DNA of 64,000 nucleotides from Cepaea nemoralis (lineage: Eukaryota; Mollusca; Gastropoda; Stylommatophora; Helicidae): assembly GCA_014155875.1 (NCBI GenBank), contig JACEFZ010017415.1:360001-424000 (forward strand), read 5' to 3'. Positions within the stretch are counted from its first letter, which is position 1; each line of letters begins with the position of its first letter. Of the stretch, positions 34,498 to 48,300 are shown piece after piece. The notes below the pieces were generated by a model. The model was not told the DNA's origin. It searched no databases and saw only the letters and a list, made by a program, of their open reading frames with translations. Made by a program: the position numbers and the translations under genes.

Positions 34498-34866
34498 ATG
34501 ATCAAATCAGTCAGAAAGCCACCAAAACCTGCTCAAGATGACTACCACGTTATGGACAGACCAGAACAAGTCATTATTCTGCGCCTCAGAACAAGACACA
34601 ATAGATTACGCAACCACATGTATACAAAATTCAAGATTGGTGAAACAGCCATGTGCACATGTGGATTGGTGTCGCAGACAGCAGAGCACATACTCCAAGA
34701 CTGCCCAAAATATAACATATCTAGGCAACTTTCTGGCCTAGAGAGACGACAGTAGAGGATAAACTCTATGGACCGCTGTGTGAACTGAAAAAGACAGTTA
34801 AATTCATACAAGAGACAGCATTGCAGTTATAGACATATTTCAAGCGAATGAAAGAAGAAGAAGAAG
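34498..34866 (+). pseudogene. LINE C-terminal Cys-His fragment with (GAA)n tail
   Basis: Reads ILRLRTRHNRLRNHMYTKFK, then CTCGLVSQTAEHILQDCPKY, the Cys-Cys-His-Cys block found after RNase H in many jockey/I-type elements. It ends in an agaagaagaagaag tail at 34852-34865. Confidence 0.8.
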
Positions 34867-35154
34867 CATGCTTGCTGTTCTTATACTTCACAAGTACAAT
34901 TATTATTTTTATCTGCTCTACGCATGTGCACGCCCCAACCAGCAGTCTGCTTGCTACCTAAGGAAATTGTACAGCTGGATCATGCTGCCATTACAGGATA
35001 CCTATAGAGCTTACAAACTATCATTTTCAGCTTTCAGTTTGTAACTGTCCTTCCCACTTAATATAGATGGAAACCAGAGATTTCATCACTGTTCGGGAAA
35101 GAAAAGTACTAAAGAAGGGAGAGCAATATTCCAGATCACAATGACGTAATAAAT
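34867..35154. other. No recognisable feature
   Basis: Short unique sequence between a LINE tail and the 43-bp array. Confidence 0.5.
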
Positions 35155-38100
35155 GTTGAACACCTGGTACTTCTATGACAGCTCCTGCTATATGATTGTG
35201 TCCACCATTCATGTTGAACACTTGGTACTGCTATATGATTGTCTCCACCATTCATGTTGAACAATTGGTAATGCTATATGATTGTCTCCACCATTCATGT
35301 TGAACACTTGGTACTGCTATATGATTGTGTCCACCATTCATGTTGAACACTTGGTACTGCTATATGATTGTCTCCACCATTCATGTTGAACAATTGGTAA
35401 TGCTATATGATTGTCTCCACCATTCATGTTGAACAATTGGTAATGCTATATGATTGTCTCCACCATTCATGTTGAACACCTGGTACTGCTATATGATTGT
35501 TTCCACCATTCATGTTGAACAATTGGTAATGCTATATGATTGTCTCCACCATTCATGTTGAACACTTGGTACTGATATATGATTGTCTCCACCATTCATG
35601 TTGAACAATTGGTAATGCTATATGATTGTCTCCACCATTCATGTTGAACACATGGTACTTCTATGACAGCTCCTGCTATATGATTGTGTCCACCATTCAT
35701 GTTGAACACTTGGTAATGCTATATGATTGTCTCCACCATTCATGTTGAACAATTGGTAATGCTATATGATTGTCTCCACCATTCATGTTGAACACATGGT
35801 ACTTCTATGAGAGCTCCTGCTATATGATTGTGTCCACCATTCATGTTGAACACTTGGTACTGCTATATGATTGTCTCCACCATTCATGTTGAACAATTGG
35901 TAATGCTATATGACTGTCTCCACCATTCATGTTGAACACTTGGTACTGCTCTATGATTGTCTCCACCATTCATGTTGAACAATTGGTACTGCTATATGAT
36001 TGTCTCCACCATTCATGTTGAACAATTGGTACTGCTATATGATTGTCTCCACCATTCATATTGAACAATTGGTACTGCTATATGATTGTCTCCACCATTC
36101 ATGTTGAACAATTGGTACTGCTATATGATTGTGTCCACCATTCATGTTGAACAATTGGTAATGCTATATGATTGTCTCCACCATTCATGTTGAACAATTG
36201 GCACTGCTATATGATTGTCTCCACCATTCATGTTGAACACTTGGTACTGCTATATGATTGTCTCCACCATTCATGTTGAACACTTGGTACTGCTATATGA
36301 TTGTCTCCACCATTCATGTTGAACACTTGGTACTGCTATATGATTGTCTCCACCATTCATGTTGAACACTTGGTACTGCTCTATGATTGTCTCCACCATT
36401 CATGTTGAACACTTGGTACTGCTATATGATTGTCTCCACCATTCATGTTGAACACTTGGTACTGCTATATGATTGTCTCCACCATTCATGTTGAACACTT
36501 GGTACTGCTATATGATTGTCTCCACCATTCATGTTGAACACTTGGTACTGCTATATGATTGTCTCCACCATTCATGTTGAACACTTGGTACTGCTATATG
36601 ATTGTCTCCAACCTTCATGTTGAATACTTGGTACTGCTATATGATTGTCTCCACCATTCATGTTGAACACTTGGTACTGCTATATGATTGTCTCCACCAT
36701 TCATGTTGAACACTTGGTACTGCTATATGATTGTCTCCACCATTCATGTTGAACAATTGGTACTGCTATATGATTGTCTCCACCATTCATGTTGAACACT
36801 TGGTACTGCTATATGATTGTCTCCACCATTCATGTTGAACACTTGGTACTGCTATATGATTGTCTCCACTATTCATGTTGAACACTTGGTACTGCTATAT
36901 GATTGTCTCCAACCTTCATGTTGAATACTTGGTACTGCTATATGATTGTCTCCACCATTCATGTTGAACACCTGGTACTGCTATATGATTGTCTCCACCA
37001 TTCATGTTGAACAATTGGTACTGCTCTATGATTGTCTCCACCATTCATGTTGAACACTTGGTACTGCTATATGATTGTCTCCACCATTCATGTTGAACAC
37101 TTGGTACTGCTATATGATTGTCTCCACCATTCATGTTGAACACTTGGTACTGCTCTATGATTGTGTCCACCATTCATGTTGAACACTTGGTACTGCTCTA
37201 TGATTGTCTCCACCATTCATTTTGAACACTTGGTACTGCTCTATGATTGTGTCCACCATTCATGTTGAACACTTGGTACTGCTCTATGATTGCCTCCACC
37301 ATTCATGTTGAACACTTGGTACTGCTATATGATTGTCTCCACCATTCATGTTGAACACTTGGTACTGCTACATGATTGTGTCCACCATTCTACTTGGTAC
37401 TGCTATATGATTGTCTCCATCATTCATGTTGAACACTTGGTACTGCTCTATGATTGTCTCCACCATTCATGTTGAACACTTGGTACTGCTATATGATTGT
37501 GTCCACCATTCATGTTGAACACATGGTACTGCTATATGATTGTCTCCACCATTCATGTTGAACACTTGGTACTGCTCTATGATTGTCTCCACCATTCATG
37601 TTGAACACTTGGTACTGCTCTATGATTGCCTCCACCATTCATGTTGAACAATTGGTACTGCTATATGATTGCCTCCACCATTCATGTTGAACAATTGGTA
37701 CTGCTATATGATTGTATCCACCATTCATGTTGAACAATTGGTACTGCTATATGATTGTCTCCACCATTCATGTTGAACACTTGGTACTGCTATATGATTG
37801 TCTCCACCATTCATGTTGAACACTTGGTACTGCTATATGATTGTCTCCACCATTCATGTTGAACACTTGGTACTGCTCTATGATTGTCTCCACCATTCAT
37901 GTTGAACACTTGGTACTGCTCTATGATTGTCTCCACCATTCATGTTGAACACTTGGTACTGCTCTATGATTGTCTCCACCATTCATGTTGAACACTTGGT
38001 ACTGCTCTATGATTGTCTCCACCATTCATGTTGAACACTTGGTACTGCTATATGATTGTCTCCACCATTCATGTTGAACACTTGGTACTGCTATATGATT

Positions 38101-39848
38101 GTGTCCACCATTCCACTTGGTACTGCTATATGATTGTCTCCATCATTCATGTTGAACACTTGGTACTGCTCTATGATTGTCTCCACCATTCATGTTGAAC
38201 ACTTGGTACTGCTATGATTGTCTCCACCATTCACGTTGAACACATGGTACTGCTATATGATTGTCTCCACCATTCATGTTGAACACTTGGTACTGCTATA
38301 TGATTGTCTCCACCATTCATGTTGAACACTTGGTACTGCTATATGATTGTCTCCACCATTCATGTTGAACACTTGGTACTGCTCTATGATTGTCTCCACC
38401 ATTCATGTTGAACAATTGGTACTGCTATATGATTGTCTCCACCATTCATGTTGAACACATGGTACTTCTATGACAGCTCCTGCTATATGATTGTCTCCAC
38501 CATTCATGTTGAACACTTGGTACTGCTATATGATTGTGTCCACCATTCATGTTGAACAATTGGTACTGCTATATGATTGTCTCCACCATTCATGTTGAAC
38601 ACTTGGTACTGCTCTATGATTGTCTCCACCATTCATGTTGAACACTTGGTACTGCTCTATGATTGTCTCCACCATTCATGTTGAACACTTGGTACTGCTA
38701 TATGATTGTGTCCACCATTCATGTTGAACACTTGGTACTGCTATATGATTGTCTCCACCATTCATGTTGAACACTTGGTACTGCTCTATGATTGTCTCCA
38801 CCATTCATGTTGAACACTTGGTACTGCTATATGATTGTCTCCACCATTCATGTTGAACAATTGGTACTGCTATATGATTGTCTCCACCATTCATGTTGAA
38901 CACTTGGTAACACTTGGTACTGCTATATGATTGTCTCCACCATTCATGTTGAACACTTGGTACTGCTCTATGATTGTCTCCACCATTCATGTTGAACACT
39001 TGGTACTGCTATATGATTGTCTCCACCATTCATGTTGAACAATTGGTACTGCTATATGATTGTCTCCACCATTCATGTTGAACACTTGGTAACACTTGGT
39101 ACTGCTATATGATTGTCTCCACCATTCATGTTGAACACTTGGTAATGCTATATGATTGTCTCCACCATTCATGTTCAACACTTGGTACTGCTATATGATT
39201 GTCTCCACCATTCATGTTGAACAATTGGTACTGCTATATGATTGTCTCCACCATTCATGTTGAACACTTGGTACTGCTATATGATTGTGTCCACCATTCC
39301 ACTTGGTACTGCTATATGATTGTCTCCACCATTCATGTTGAACACTTTATACTGCTCTATGATTGTCTCCACCATTCATGTTGAACACTTGGTACTGCTA
39401 TGATTGTCTCCACCATTCGTGTTGAACACATGGTACTGCTATATGATTGTCTCCACCATTCATGTTGAACACTTGGTACTGCTATATGATTGTCTCCACC
39501 ATTCATGTTGAACACCTGGTACTGCTATATGATTGTCTCCACCATTCATGTTGAACACTTGGTACTGCTCTATGATTGTCTCCACCATTCATGTTGAACA
39601 CTTGGTACTGCTATGATTGTCTCCACCATTCATGTTGAACACCTGGTACTGCTATGATTGTCTCCACCATTCATGTTGAACACTTGATACTGCTCTATGA
39701 TTGTCTCCACTATTCATGTTGAACACTTGGTACTGCTATATGATTGTCTCCACCATTCATGTTGAACACTTGGTACTGCTATATGATTGTCTCCACCATT
39801 CATGTTGAACACTTGGTACTGCTATATGACTGTCTCCACCATTCAATG
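35155..39848. repeat. 43-bp minisatellite (4.7 kb, about 108 copies)
   Basis: The unit is catgttgaacacttggtact plus gctatatgattgtctccacc plus att. Variants are aacaattgg, ctctatg, and a rare insert gacagctcctgctatat (near 35170, 35665, 35810, 38470). A truncated unit (ccattc|acttgg) recurs at about 37385, 38110 and 39297. Blocks 37290-37475 and 38013-38198 are almost identical, showing segmental duplication about 723 bp apart within the array. Confidence 0.97.
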
Positions 39849-40590
39849 TTAAATGTGACAGTATCACAGAGGCGAGTGGCATGGTTTCTTCTCTTGATCA
39901 GGAAATATTCCAATACTTTCAAGTTATAAATACTTATTTGACCAAAGGACTTGTCATCTGAAGTATCTCAATTCTGATTAATTCAGTTTATTACCAGAAA
40001 CTATTTCATGTCTAGTGTTTCCAAGGCACAAGTGCATTTTAGTACCTTCTGATTTAGTGTCCCAGCCGCCAGTTCATGATAAAGTAATGATTTAACTCGG
40101 CTGGTGTTCCACCGATTCTCCAATGCGGCCCTGTCTGCCCAGAGACGCCAGCCGGTGCGGCCTGCTGCCAGACACATCTGTGCACTATAAATGTCACATT
40201 ATGCTGTCTGGCTCTCGGGCGCTCAGATAATACTGACAACAAAACCTCAAGGTCATTTATTTTCACTGCAAGCCATAAACATATTTGACTTCAATCAGAT
40301 CTTGTTTGCTGGAGATAAAATGACAGAGAAAACAACAATTTGGTAACATGTGAGCTACTCTGGAATTGGTAGCTAGAGGTGAATCGTATTCATATTTTGC
40401 ATCTATCATGTATATGTTTCTTCTTATTTTCGGAATGTCTGTGTTGATGATGTGTTTGTTTACAATATACCTGTGTTATTCACAAATGTACAGTCCTAAC
40501 TCGATGATGACATTCACAAATCCACCCAAAATGCATGCCTTACTGCCATTAAAGGAAGCAACAAGTACATGAGCATTACCCATCATTGAA
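39849..40590. other. No confirmed gene; GC-richer patch at 40060-40230
   Basis: A GC-rich segment lies in AT-rich surroundings, with a 70-codon minus ORF that has no recognised domain. A plus ORF at 40366-40572 contains one hydrophobic stretch, which AT-rich sequence often yields. Neither is supported as a gene. Confidence 0.35.
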
Positions 40591-40684
40591 AAGAAGGCTT
40601 CCGTGAATGCAGAGCTGACATGCGATGCTCTGGATCTAAGAAGGCTTCCGTGAATGCAGAGCTGACATGCGATGCTCTGGATCT
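40591..40684. repeat. 47-bp tandem duplication (two copies)
   Basis: aagaaggcttccgtgaatgc...gatgctctggatcta is repeated once, without mismatches, at 40591 and 40638. Confidence 0.9.
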
Positions 40685-41043
40685 AGGCTCAAAGAAATCG
40701 TCACATACTGCACATGAATGTTTAGTGTTCGTTTCATTCGTTGGGCTTTCCATTCAAGACAGACTGCGCCTTATAGAGACCTTTTGTTCAAGCGACTTTA
40801 AGAGACCTGTAGGATGCTGTCTAAAAACAGTGTATGTCTGTGTCTATCTGCTACCTCATAATCATGTTTGTTCCCGTATCCCTATAGCCTACCTGCTACA
40901 ACACATTTTCATCAGCTTCTAGCGGGACGCAGAGGTGTTTCCAAGGCACCAGGGCCGGGATATATACCGGCCAATACCTGCTGACACGTCCACGTCGTGC
41001 GTCCTAGGCAACAGGTCTCTTCGGGGACCTGGCTAACATCAGT

Positions 41044-41263
41044 AGGATCGATGATTCCTCCGAAGCCGGAGAGTATCTGCCTGCATGGCGAGGAACCACT
41101 AGTCTGCACACCAATAAGCCAGACATGGGACAACGGATACTCACGCAAACCTCAGGTCCTGTATGACATCACACTGATGTTGGACAACAGGATGCCTTCA
41201 TCCGACATACAGGACTTCACGCTGGAGTTCACAGCCAGCGAATACAAGCAAGAAAGCAAGCAT
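41044..41263. repeat. Dispersed repeat, copy 2 (longer)
   Basis: Partner of 31833-32012. The sequence immediately before it (40921-41043) includes gggatatataccgg, a TATA-like string within GC-rich DNA, and may belong to the same element. No inverted or direct terminal repeats were found to classify it. Confidence 0.75.
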
Positions 41264-41846
41264 CAGCTTCTAGCCAGTGTGTAAAGACACTTGTGTATGT
41301 TACACCACACATCCTGTACCTTACACACAAAAGTACCTTCAGGTCACGATTGCTCAGGCATACATTCTTCTGTTATAAATGTAATTCCTGTAGCACCACG
41401 CCCTTCCCCGGCGCTAACAACCAGCCTCAACTTCAATTATCGGCAATGTTGTGCACGTCAATGGCCAAGGAGTGAGCGGTAAAATAATGATTTGAAACAC
41501 CAAGGCTTATATTGCCAGATGTACCTGACTTTATTACCAACATCTTTGACGCATGTCTGCTACCTTTAACCTGCTTGACAGTGCAGGCGGGATTACAGGG
41601 TTTGTATTGTAATGTCCTCCAACGATTCAATTGTTTTGTCATTTTATTCAGCGTTCTGGTGAACTTCTGACATGGTAACCACAACATTGACGCAGGTGAC
41701 AACTTTCACATCACAATCTGTGTAATCCGCTCTGTCTTGATATCAAGTGTTCTAGATGACTTGTTTTCAGAATGGGTACTTTTTACATTTTCTGTAGCAT
41801 GACCATTGACGGGCATTTTCTTAAACTTGAATCAGACAAGAGTTAT
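41264..41846. other. No recognisable feature
   Basis: Unique-looking sequence with only short ORFs. Confidence 0.5.
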
Positions 41847-42133
41847 ACTGACGCTGGACGAAACAGACAAAGGTTCTATTGACGCTTGGTGAATCGGACA
41901 AAGGTAATATTCACGCTTGACGAGTCGAACAAAGATTCTATTGACGAATCAGACAAAGATTCCAATAACGCTTGACGAATCAGACAAAGATTCCAATGAC
42001 GCTTGACGAATCAGACAAAGATTCCAATGACGCTTGACGAATCAGACAAAGATTCCAATGACGCTTGACGAATCAGACAAAGATTCCAATGACGCTTGAC
42101 GAATCAGACAAAGATTCCAATGACGCTTGACGC
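41847..42133. repeat. 31-bp minisatellite, about 9 copies
   Basis: The unit is gacgcttgacgaatcagaca plus aagattccaat. The first four units are diverged and the last five nearly identical, so homogenisation is on the right side. Confidence 0.93.
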
Positions 42134-42394
42134 TACAGTTTAACGGTACAGTAGGAACGAGACCCCATTCGAGACCCGGACAGCCACTAGTGGCAACAGT
42201 TGACGGAAGAGCTGAAACTGCCATGGTCAATCAACATTCCGGGAAAGGTGCATGTGGTTGGCATATGAGAATTGTTCGGTGACGTGTACCATCATCCTTT
42301 AGGTGATCTGTATAATCATCGGATATTTCATTGGCACCTTGCCGTCTTAACGGACGGTAGTTTGTTACACTGTGCTATAAAAAAGGCATAATAA

Positions 42395-42660
42395 CTACAA
42401 CCAATGGCGGCTGCGAATGTGACTGATCAGACCAATTCGAGCTGTACATGTTCGTCCACAGTGCATGCATATGAACACATGGTCATTTTCACCATCACGC
42501 ACCATCTTACGTCTCACGCACTCAGTGTGTGACCTATCTGCAATCATTTTCTCTTTTGTCTTTATTCCATTTCGGATATTTGCCCTCCATGCAACACGTT
42601 CGGCGGCGACTTGCTCCCAATGTGCATTATCAATGCCTGTATCAATCATGTCAGTAGTGA
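42395..42660 (-). pseudogene. LINE C-terminal end with C2H2-like finger
   Basis: Reads NAHWEQVAAERVAWRANIRN and then CMHCGRTCTARIGLISHIRS followed by RH. This is the same arrangement as the finger-type LINE tails at 56022 and 33865. Only the C-terminus is present. Confidence 0.8.
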
Positions 42661-42785
42661 TGTATATAGGAAAGCCCCTCCCTGGGAGGCTGCGGATTAG
42701 GGTTGTGGGACCCTATTGTGGGTCCCCCCTCTGTGTGTCCCTGTCGTAGGTCCCTCCCTGTGGGTCCCTCCTGGTGGCAGTAGTT

Positions 42786-42809
42786 GTAGTAGTATAGTTG
42801 TTATTGTTG

Positions 42810-42899
<90 letters not shown>

Positions 42900-42997
42900 T
42901 AGTTGTTATTGTTGGTCGTAGCAGTAATAGTTGTATTAGTAGTATTTGCAGTAATAGTAACAGTAGTAATGGTAATAGTAGTATAGTTGTTGTTGGT

Positions 42998-43075
<78 letters not shown>

Positions 43076-43335
43076 TTTGTAGTAATGGTCGTAGTAGTAG
43101 CCGTAGTAATGGTAATAGTGGTATAGTTGTTGCTGTTGTAGTAGTTATAGTAGTAGTATTGTTTTTATTGTTGGTCGAAATAGTAGTAGTAGTAGTAGTA
43201 GTAATAGTAGTAATAGTAGTAGTAGTAGTAGTAGTAGTAGTTGCAGTAGTAATGGTAATAGTAGTATAGTTGTTGTTAGTGCGGTAGTTGTAGCAGTAAT
43301 TGTATTAGTAATAGTTGTAGTAGTAGTTGTAGCAG
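42786..43335. repeat. (GTA)n trinucleotide tracts within a larger imperfect repeat
   Basis: Pure (GTA)n runs at 42810-42899 and 42998-43074 and shorter ones to 43240. They are separated by related connectors containing tatagttgttattgttgg (near 42795, 42899, 42982, 43130, 43266), so tract plus connector was itself duplicated. Confidence 0.93.
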
Positions 43336-43368
43336 TAAAACCAAAGCGTGTACCAATGCCTTGATGAC

Positions 43369-43625
43369 ACGCCATCGGATGGCACGATATGAGGGGCTTT
43401 GATGAGACCACCACATCGGGTGGAACTGTGGTTGTCGATATGAGGGGCTTTGATGAGACCACCACATCGGGTGGAACTGTGGTTGTCGATATGAGGGGCT
43501 TTGCTGCGGCCACGCCATCGGATGGCATTGGGGGTTGTCAATATGCCGGGTTTTGATGCCGCCAAACCATCGGATAGTACTGGGGTTGTCAATATGACGG
43601 GCTTTGATGCGGCCACGACGGGTCT
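43369..43625. repeat. 51-bp minisatellite, about 5 copies
   Basis: The unit contains gatatgaggggctttgatga and catcgggtggaactgtggtt. The two central units are identical and the outer ones diverged. Confidence 0.92.
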
Positions 43626-44421
<796 letters not shown>

Positions 44422-44479
44422 ACCGTTATTTAATTTGTTTCACTGATATGTACACAAACTATTTTCAGCGGTCAGTCAG

Positions 44480-44637
44480 TCAGCCTACCATCTTCTTGTC
44501 TCCTAACCCACATCCATAGAGTCCTATGGTCTCTAAGACCACATCGCTTATGTTCTAGTGTCTCCTAAACTACATCACTCACATTATATTGTCTCTTAAA
44601 GAACATCCATCACGTTCTATTGTCTCCTAACACGATG
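44480..44637. repeat. 31-bp satellite, left remnant
   Basis: Five or so diverged units with gtctcctaa...ccacat...cacgttctatt, the same monomer as the large array at 49700-53280. It is separated from that array by the LINE block. Confidence 0.85.
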
Positions 44638-44800
44638 ACTGCTTGATTCTGATGTTTGTGATAAGATGTCTTTGCGACTAAGCTTCCCTTAAAATGTCCT
44701 GATTGCTCATTATGGCTGCCCTATTAATTTTCAGCATTCTTCTATAAAACCACATCTCCAAGACTTCCAGGGATTTTTTTTTACCTATTTACTAATTGTC

Positions 44801-45192
44801 ATAATAATGACAGAAAAAGAGAAAAGAAAAATCACAACAACAGAAATGAGATTCCTGAGAAGAATACTCAATGCATCAAGAAGAAATAAGATCAGAAATG
44901 AAGAAATCAGGACTAAAGTGGGGGTTATAGATGCTCTATATTTTATTAGAAGGCAGCAAGTCAAATGGTTTGGTCATGTAACTAGGTTACCAATTAACAG
45001 TATACCACAACAAGCAATGATGTGCAGACCAGATGGAAGCAGATGAAGAGGTCGACCACGTAAGAGATGGACGCAGAGAAAACAGTCTATGGGAGTATCG
45101 ATACATGAAGCCCATAAGCGGGCGCTCTCCTGTTGTTTATACTTCACCTCGACACCGCAAGGTACAAGAGGAACACGATGAGATGAGATGAG
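44801..45192 (+). mobile_element. Nested RTE-type LINE 3' fragment (family Y, copy 2)
   Basis: The plus strand reads MTEKEKRKITTTEMRFLRRI, NEEIRTKVGVIDALYFIRRQ and QVKWFGHVTRLP, then after a stop RGRPRKRW, ending in a gatgagatgag tail. The left flank actaattgtc (44791-44800) is repeated, with slight change, as ctaaattgtc at 45194-45203. It is shorter at its 5' end than copy 1 by about 145 bp, yet occupies the same position in family X. Confidence 0.85.
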
Positions 45193-45300
45193 GCTAAATT
45201 GTCCAGGATTCTCAGCCGTATATTAAAACTGGTTCTATGTAACATGCAAGAACTATTTTTGTAACTTTCAAGGACAATGACTTATTGCACAAAACGTTCT

Positions 45301-48300
45301 TGGTGTGATAGAATGCAGTTTTTGCTTGTCCTATTATGTTCTTCGTGTGATAGAATGCAGTGTTTGCTTGTCCTATTATGTTCTTGGTGTGATAGAATGC
45401 AGTGTTTGCTTGTCCTATTATGTTCTTGGTGTGATAGAATGCAGTGTTTGCTTGTCCTATTATGTTCTTGGTGTGATAGAATGCAGTGTTTGCTTGTCCT
45501 ATTATGTTCTTCGTGTGATAGAATGCAGTGTTTGCTTGTCCTATTATGTTCTTGGTGTGATAGAATGCAGTGTTTGCTTGTCCTATTATGTTCTTTGGTG
45601 TGATAGAATGCAGTGTTTGCTTGTCCTATTATGTTCTTGGTGTGATAGAATGCAGTGTTTGCTTGTCCTATTATGTTCTTGGTGTGATAGAATGCAGTGT
45701 TTGCTTGTCCTATTATGTTCTTGGTGTGATAGAATGCAGTGTTTGCTTGTCCTATTATGTTCTTGGTGTGATAGAATGCAGTGTTTGCTTGTCCTATTAT
45801 GTTCTTGGTGTGATAGAATGCAGTGTTTGCTTGTCCTATTATGTTCTTGTGTGATAGAATGCAGTGTTTGCTTGTCCTATTATGTTCTTGGTGTGATAGA
45901 ATGCAGTGTTTGCTTGTCCTATTATGTTCTTGGTGTGATAGAATGCAGTGTTTGCTTGTCCTATTATGTTCTTGGTGTGATAGAATGCAGTGTTTGCTTG
46001 TCCTATTATGTTCTTGGTGTGATAGAATGCAGTGTTTGCTTGTCCTATTATGTTCTTGGTGTGATAGAATGCAGTGTTTGCTTGTCCTATTATGTTCTTG
46101 GTGTGATAGAATGCAGTGTTTGCTTGTCCTATTATGTTCTTGGTGTGATAGAATGCAGTGTTTGCTTGTCCTATTATGTTCTTGGTGTGATAGAATGCAG
46201 TGTTTGCTTGTCCTATTATGTTCTTGGTGTGATAGAATGCAGTGTTTGCTTGTCCTATTATGTTCTTGGTGTGATAGAATGCAGTGTTTGCTTGTCCTAT
46301 TATGTTCTTGGTGTGATAGAATGCAGTGTTTGCTTGTCCTATTATGTTCTTGGTGTGATAGAATGCAGTGTTTGCTTGTCCTATTATGTTCTTGGTGTGA
46401 TAGAATGCAGTGTTTGCTTGTCCTATTATGTTCTTGGTGTGATAGAATGCAGTGTTTGCTTGTCTATTATGTTCTTGGTGTGATAGAATGCAGTGTTTGC
46501 TTGTCTATTATGTTCTTGGTGTGATAGAATGCAGTGTTTGCTTGTCCTATTATGTTCTTGGTGTGATAGAATGCAGTGTTTGCTTGTTCTATTATGTTCT
46601 TGGTGTGATAGAATGCAGTGTTTGCTTGTCCTATTATGTTCTTGGTGTGATAGAATGCAGTGTTTGCTTGTCTTATTATGTTCTTGGTGTGATAGAATGC
46701 AGTGTTTTGCTTGTCCTATTATGTTCTTGGTGTGATAGAATGCAGTGTTTGCTTGTCTTATTATGTTCTTGGTGTGATAGAATGCAGTGTTTGCTTGTCC
46801 TATTATGTTCTTGGTGTGATAGAATGCAGTGTTTGCTTGTCTTATTATGTTCTTGGTGTGATAGAATGCAGTGTTTGCTTGTCCTATTATGTTCTTGGTG
46901 TGATAGAATGCAGTGTTTGCTTGTCCTATTATGTTCTTGGTGTGATAGAATGCAGTGTTTGCTTGTCCTATTATGTTCTTGGTGTGATAGAATGCAGTGT
47001 TTGCTTGTCCTATTATGTTCTTGGTGTGATAGAATGCAGTGTTTGCTTGTCTATTATGTTCTTGGTGTGATAGAATGCAGTGTTTGCTTGTCCTATTATG
47101 TTCTTGGTGTGATAGAATGCAGTGTTTGCTTGTCCTATTATGTTCTTGGTGTGATAGAATGCAGTGTTTGCTTGTCCTATTATGTTCTTGGTGTGATAGA
47201 ATGCAGTGTTTGCTTGTCCTATTATGTTCTTGGTGTGATAGAATGCAGTGTTTGCTTGTCCTATTATGTTCTTGGTGTGATAGAATGCAGTGTTTGCTTG
47301 TCCTATTATGTTCTTGGTGTGATAGAATGCAGTGTTTGCTTGTCCTATTATGTTTCTTCGGTGTGATAGAATGCAGTGTTTGCTTGTCCTATTATGTTCT
47401 TGGTGTGATAGAATGCAGTGTTTGCTTGTCCTATTATGTTCTTGGTGTGATAGAATGCAGTGTTTGCTTGTCCTATTATGTTCTTGGTGTGATAGAATGC
47501 AGTGTTTGCTTGTCCTATTATGTTTCTTGGTGTGATAGAAATGCAGTGTTTTGCTTGTCCTATTATGTTCTTGGTGTGATAGAATGCAGTGTTTGCTTGT
47601 CCTATTATGTTCTTGGTGTGATAGAATGCAGTGTTTGCTTGTCCTATTATGTTCTTGGTGTGATAGAATGCAGTGTTTGCTTGTCCTATTATGTTCTTGG
47701 TGTGATAGAATGCAGTGTTTGCTTGTCCTATTATGTTCTTGGTGTGATAGAATGCAGTGTTTGCTTGTCCTATTATGTTCTTGGTGTGATAGAATGCAGT
47801 GTTTGCTTGTCCTATTATGTTCTTGGTGTGATAGAATGCAGTGTTTGCTTGTCCTATTATGTTCTTGGTGTGATAGAATGCAGTGTTTGCTTGTCCTATT
47901 ATGTTCTTGGTGTGATAGAATGCAGTGTTTGCTTGTCCTATTATGTTCTTGGTGTGATAGAATGCAGTGTTTGCTTGTCCTATTTCTAATGTTCTTGTTT
48001 ATGTCTTGTGTGATAGAATGCAGTGTTTGCTTGTCCTATTATGTTCTTGGTGTGATAGAATGCAGTGTTTGCTTGTTCTATTATGTTCTTGGTGTGATAG
48101 AATGCAGTGTTTGCTTGTCCTATTATGTTCTTGGTGTGATAGAATGCAGTGTTTGCTTGTCCTATTATGTTCTTGGTGTGATAGAATGCAGTGTTTGCTT
48201 GTCCTATTATGTTCTTGGTGTGATAGAATGCAGTGTTTGCTTGTTCTATTATGTTCTTGGTGTGATAGAATGCAGTGTTTGCTTGTCCTATTATGTTCTT

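Noticed and set aside
40247..40255. tcaaggtca, a nuclear-receptor half-site
   Set aside because: A single 9-mer in 64 kb is expected by chance often enough, and no gene is adjacent.
40366..40572. ORF with a possible membrane segment
   Set aside because: 68 residues in AT-rich DNA with a hydrophobic run that such composition often yields. No splice, promoter or family support.
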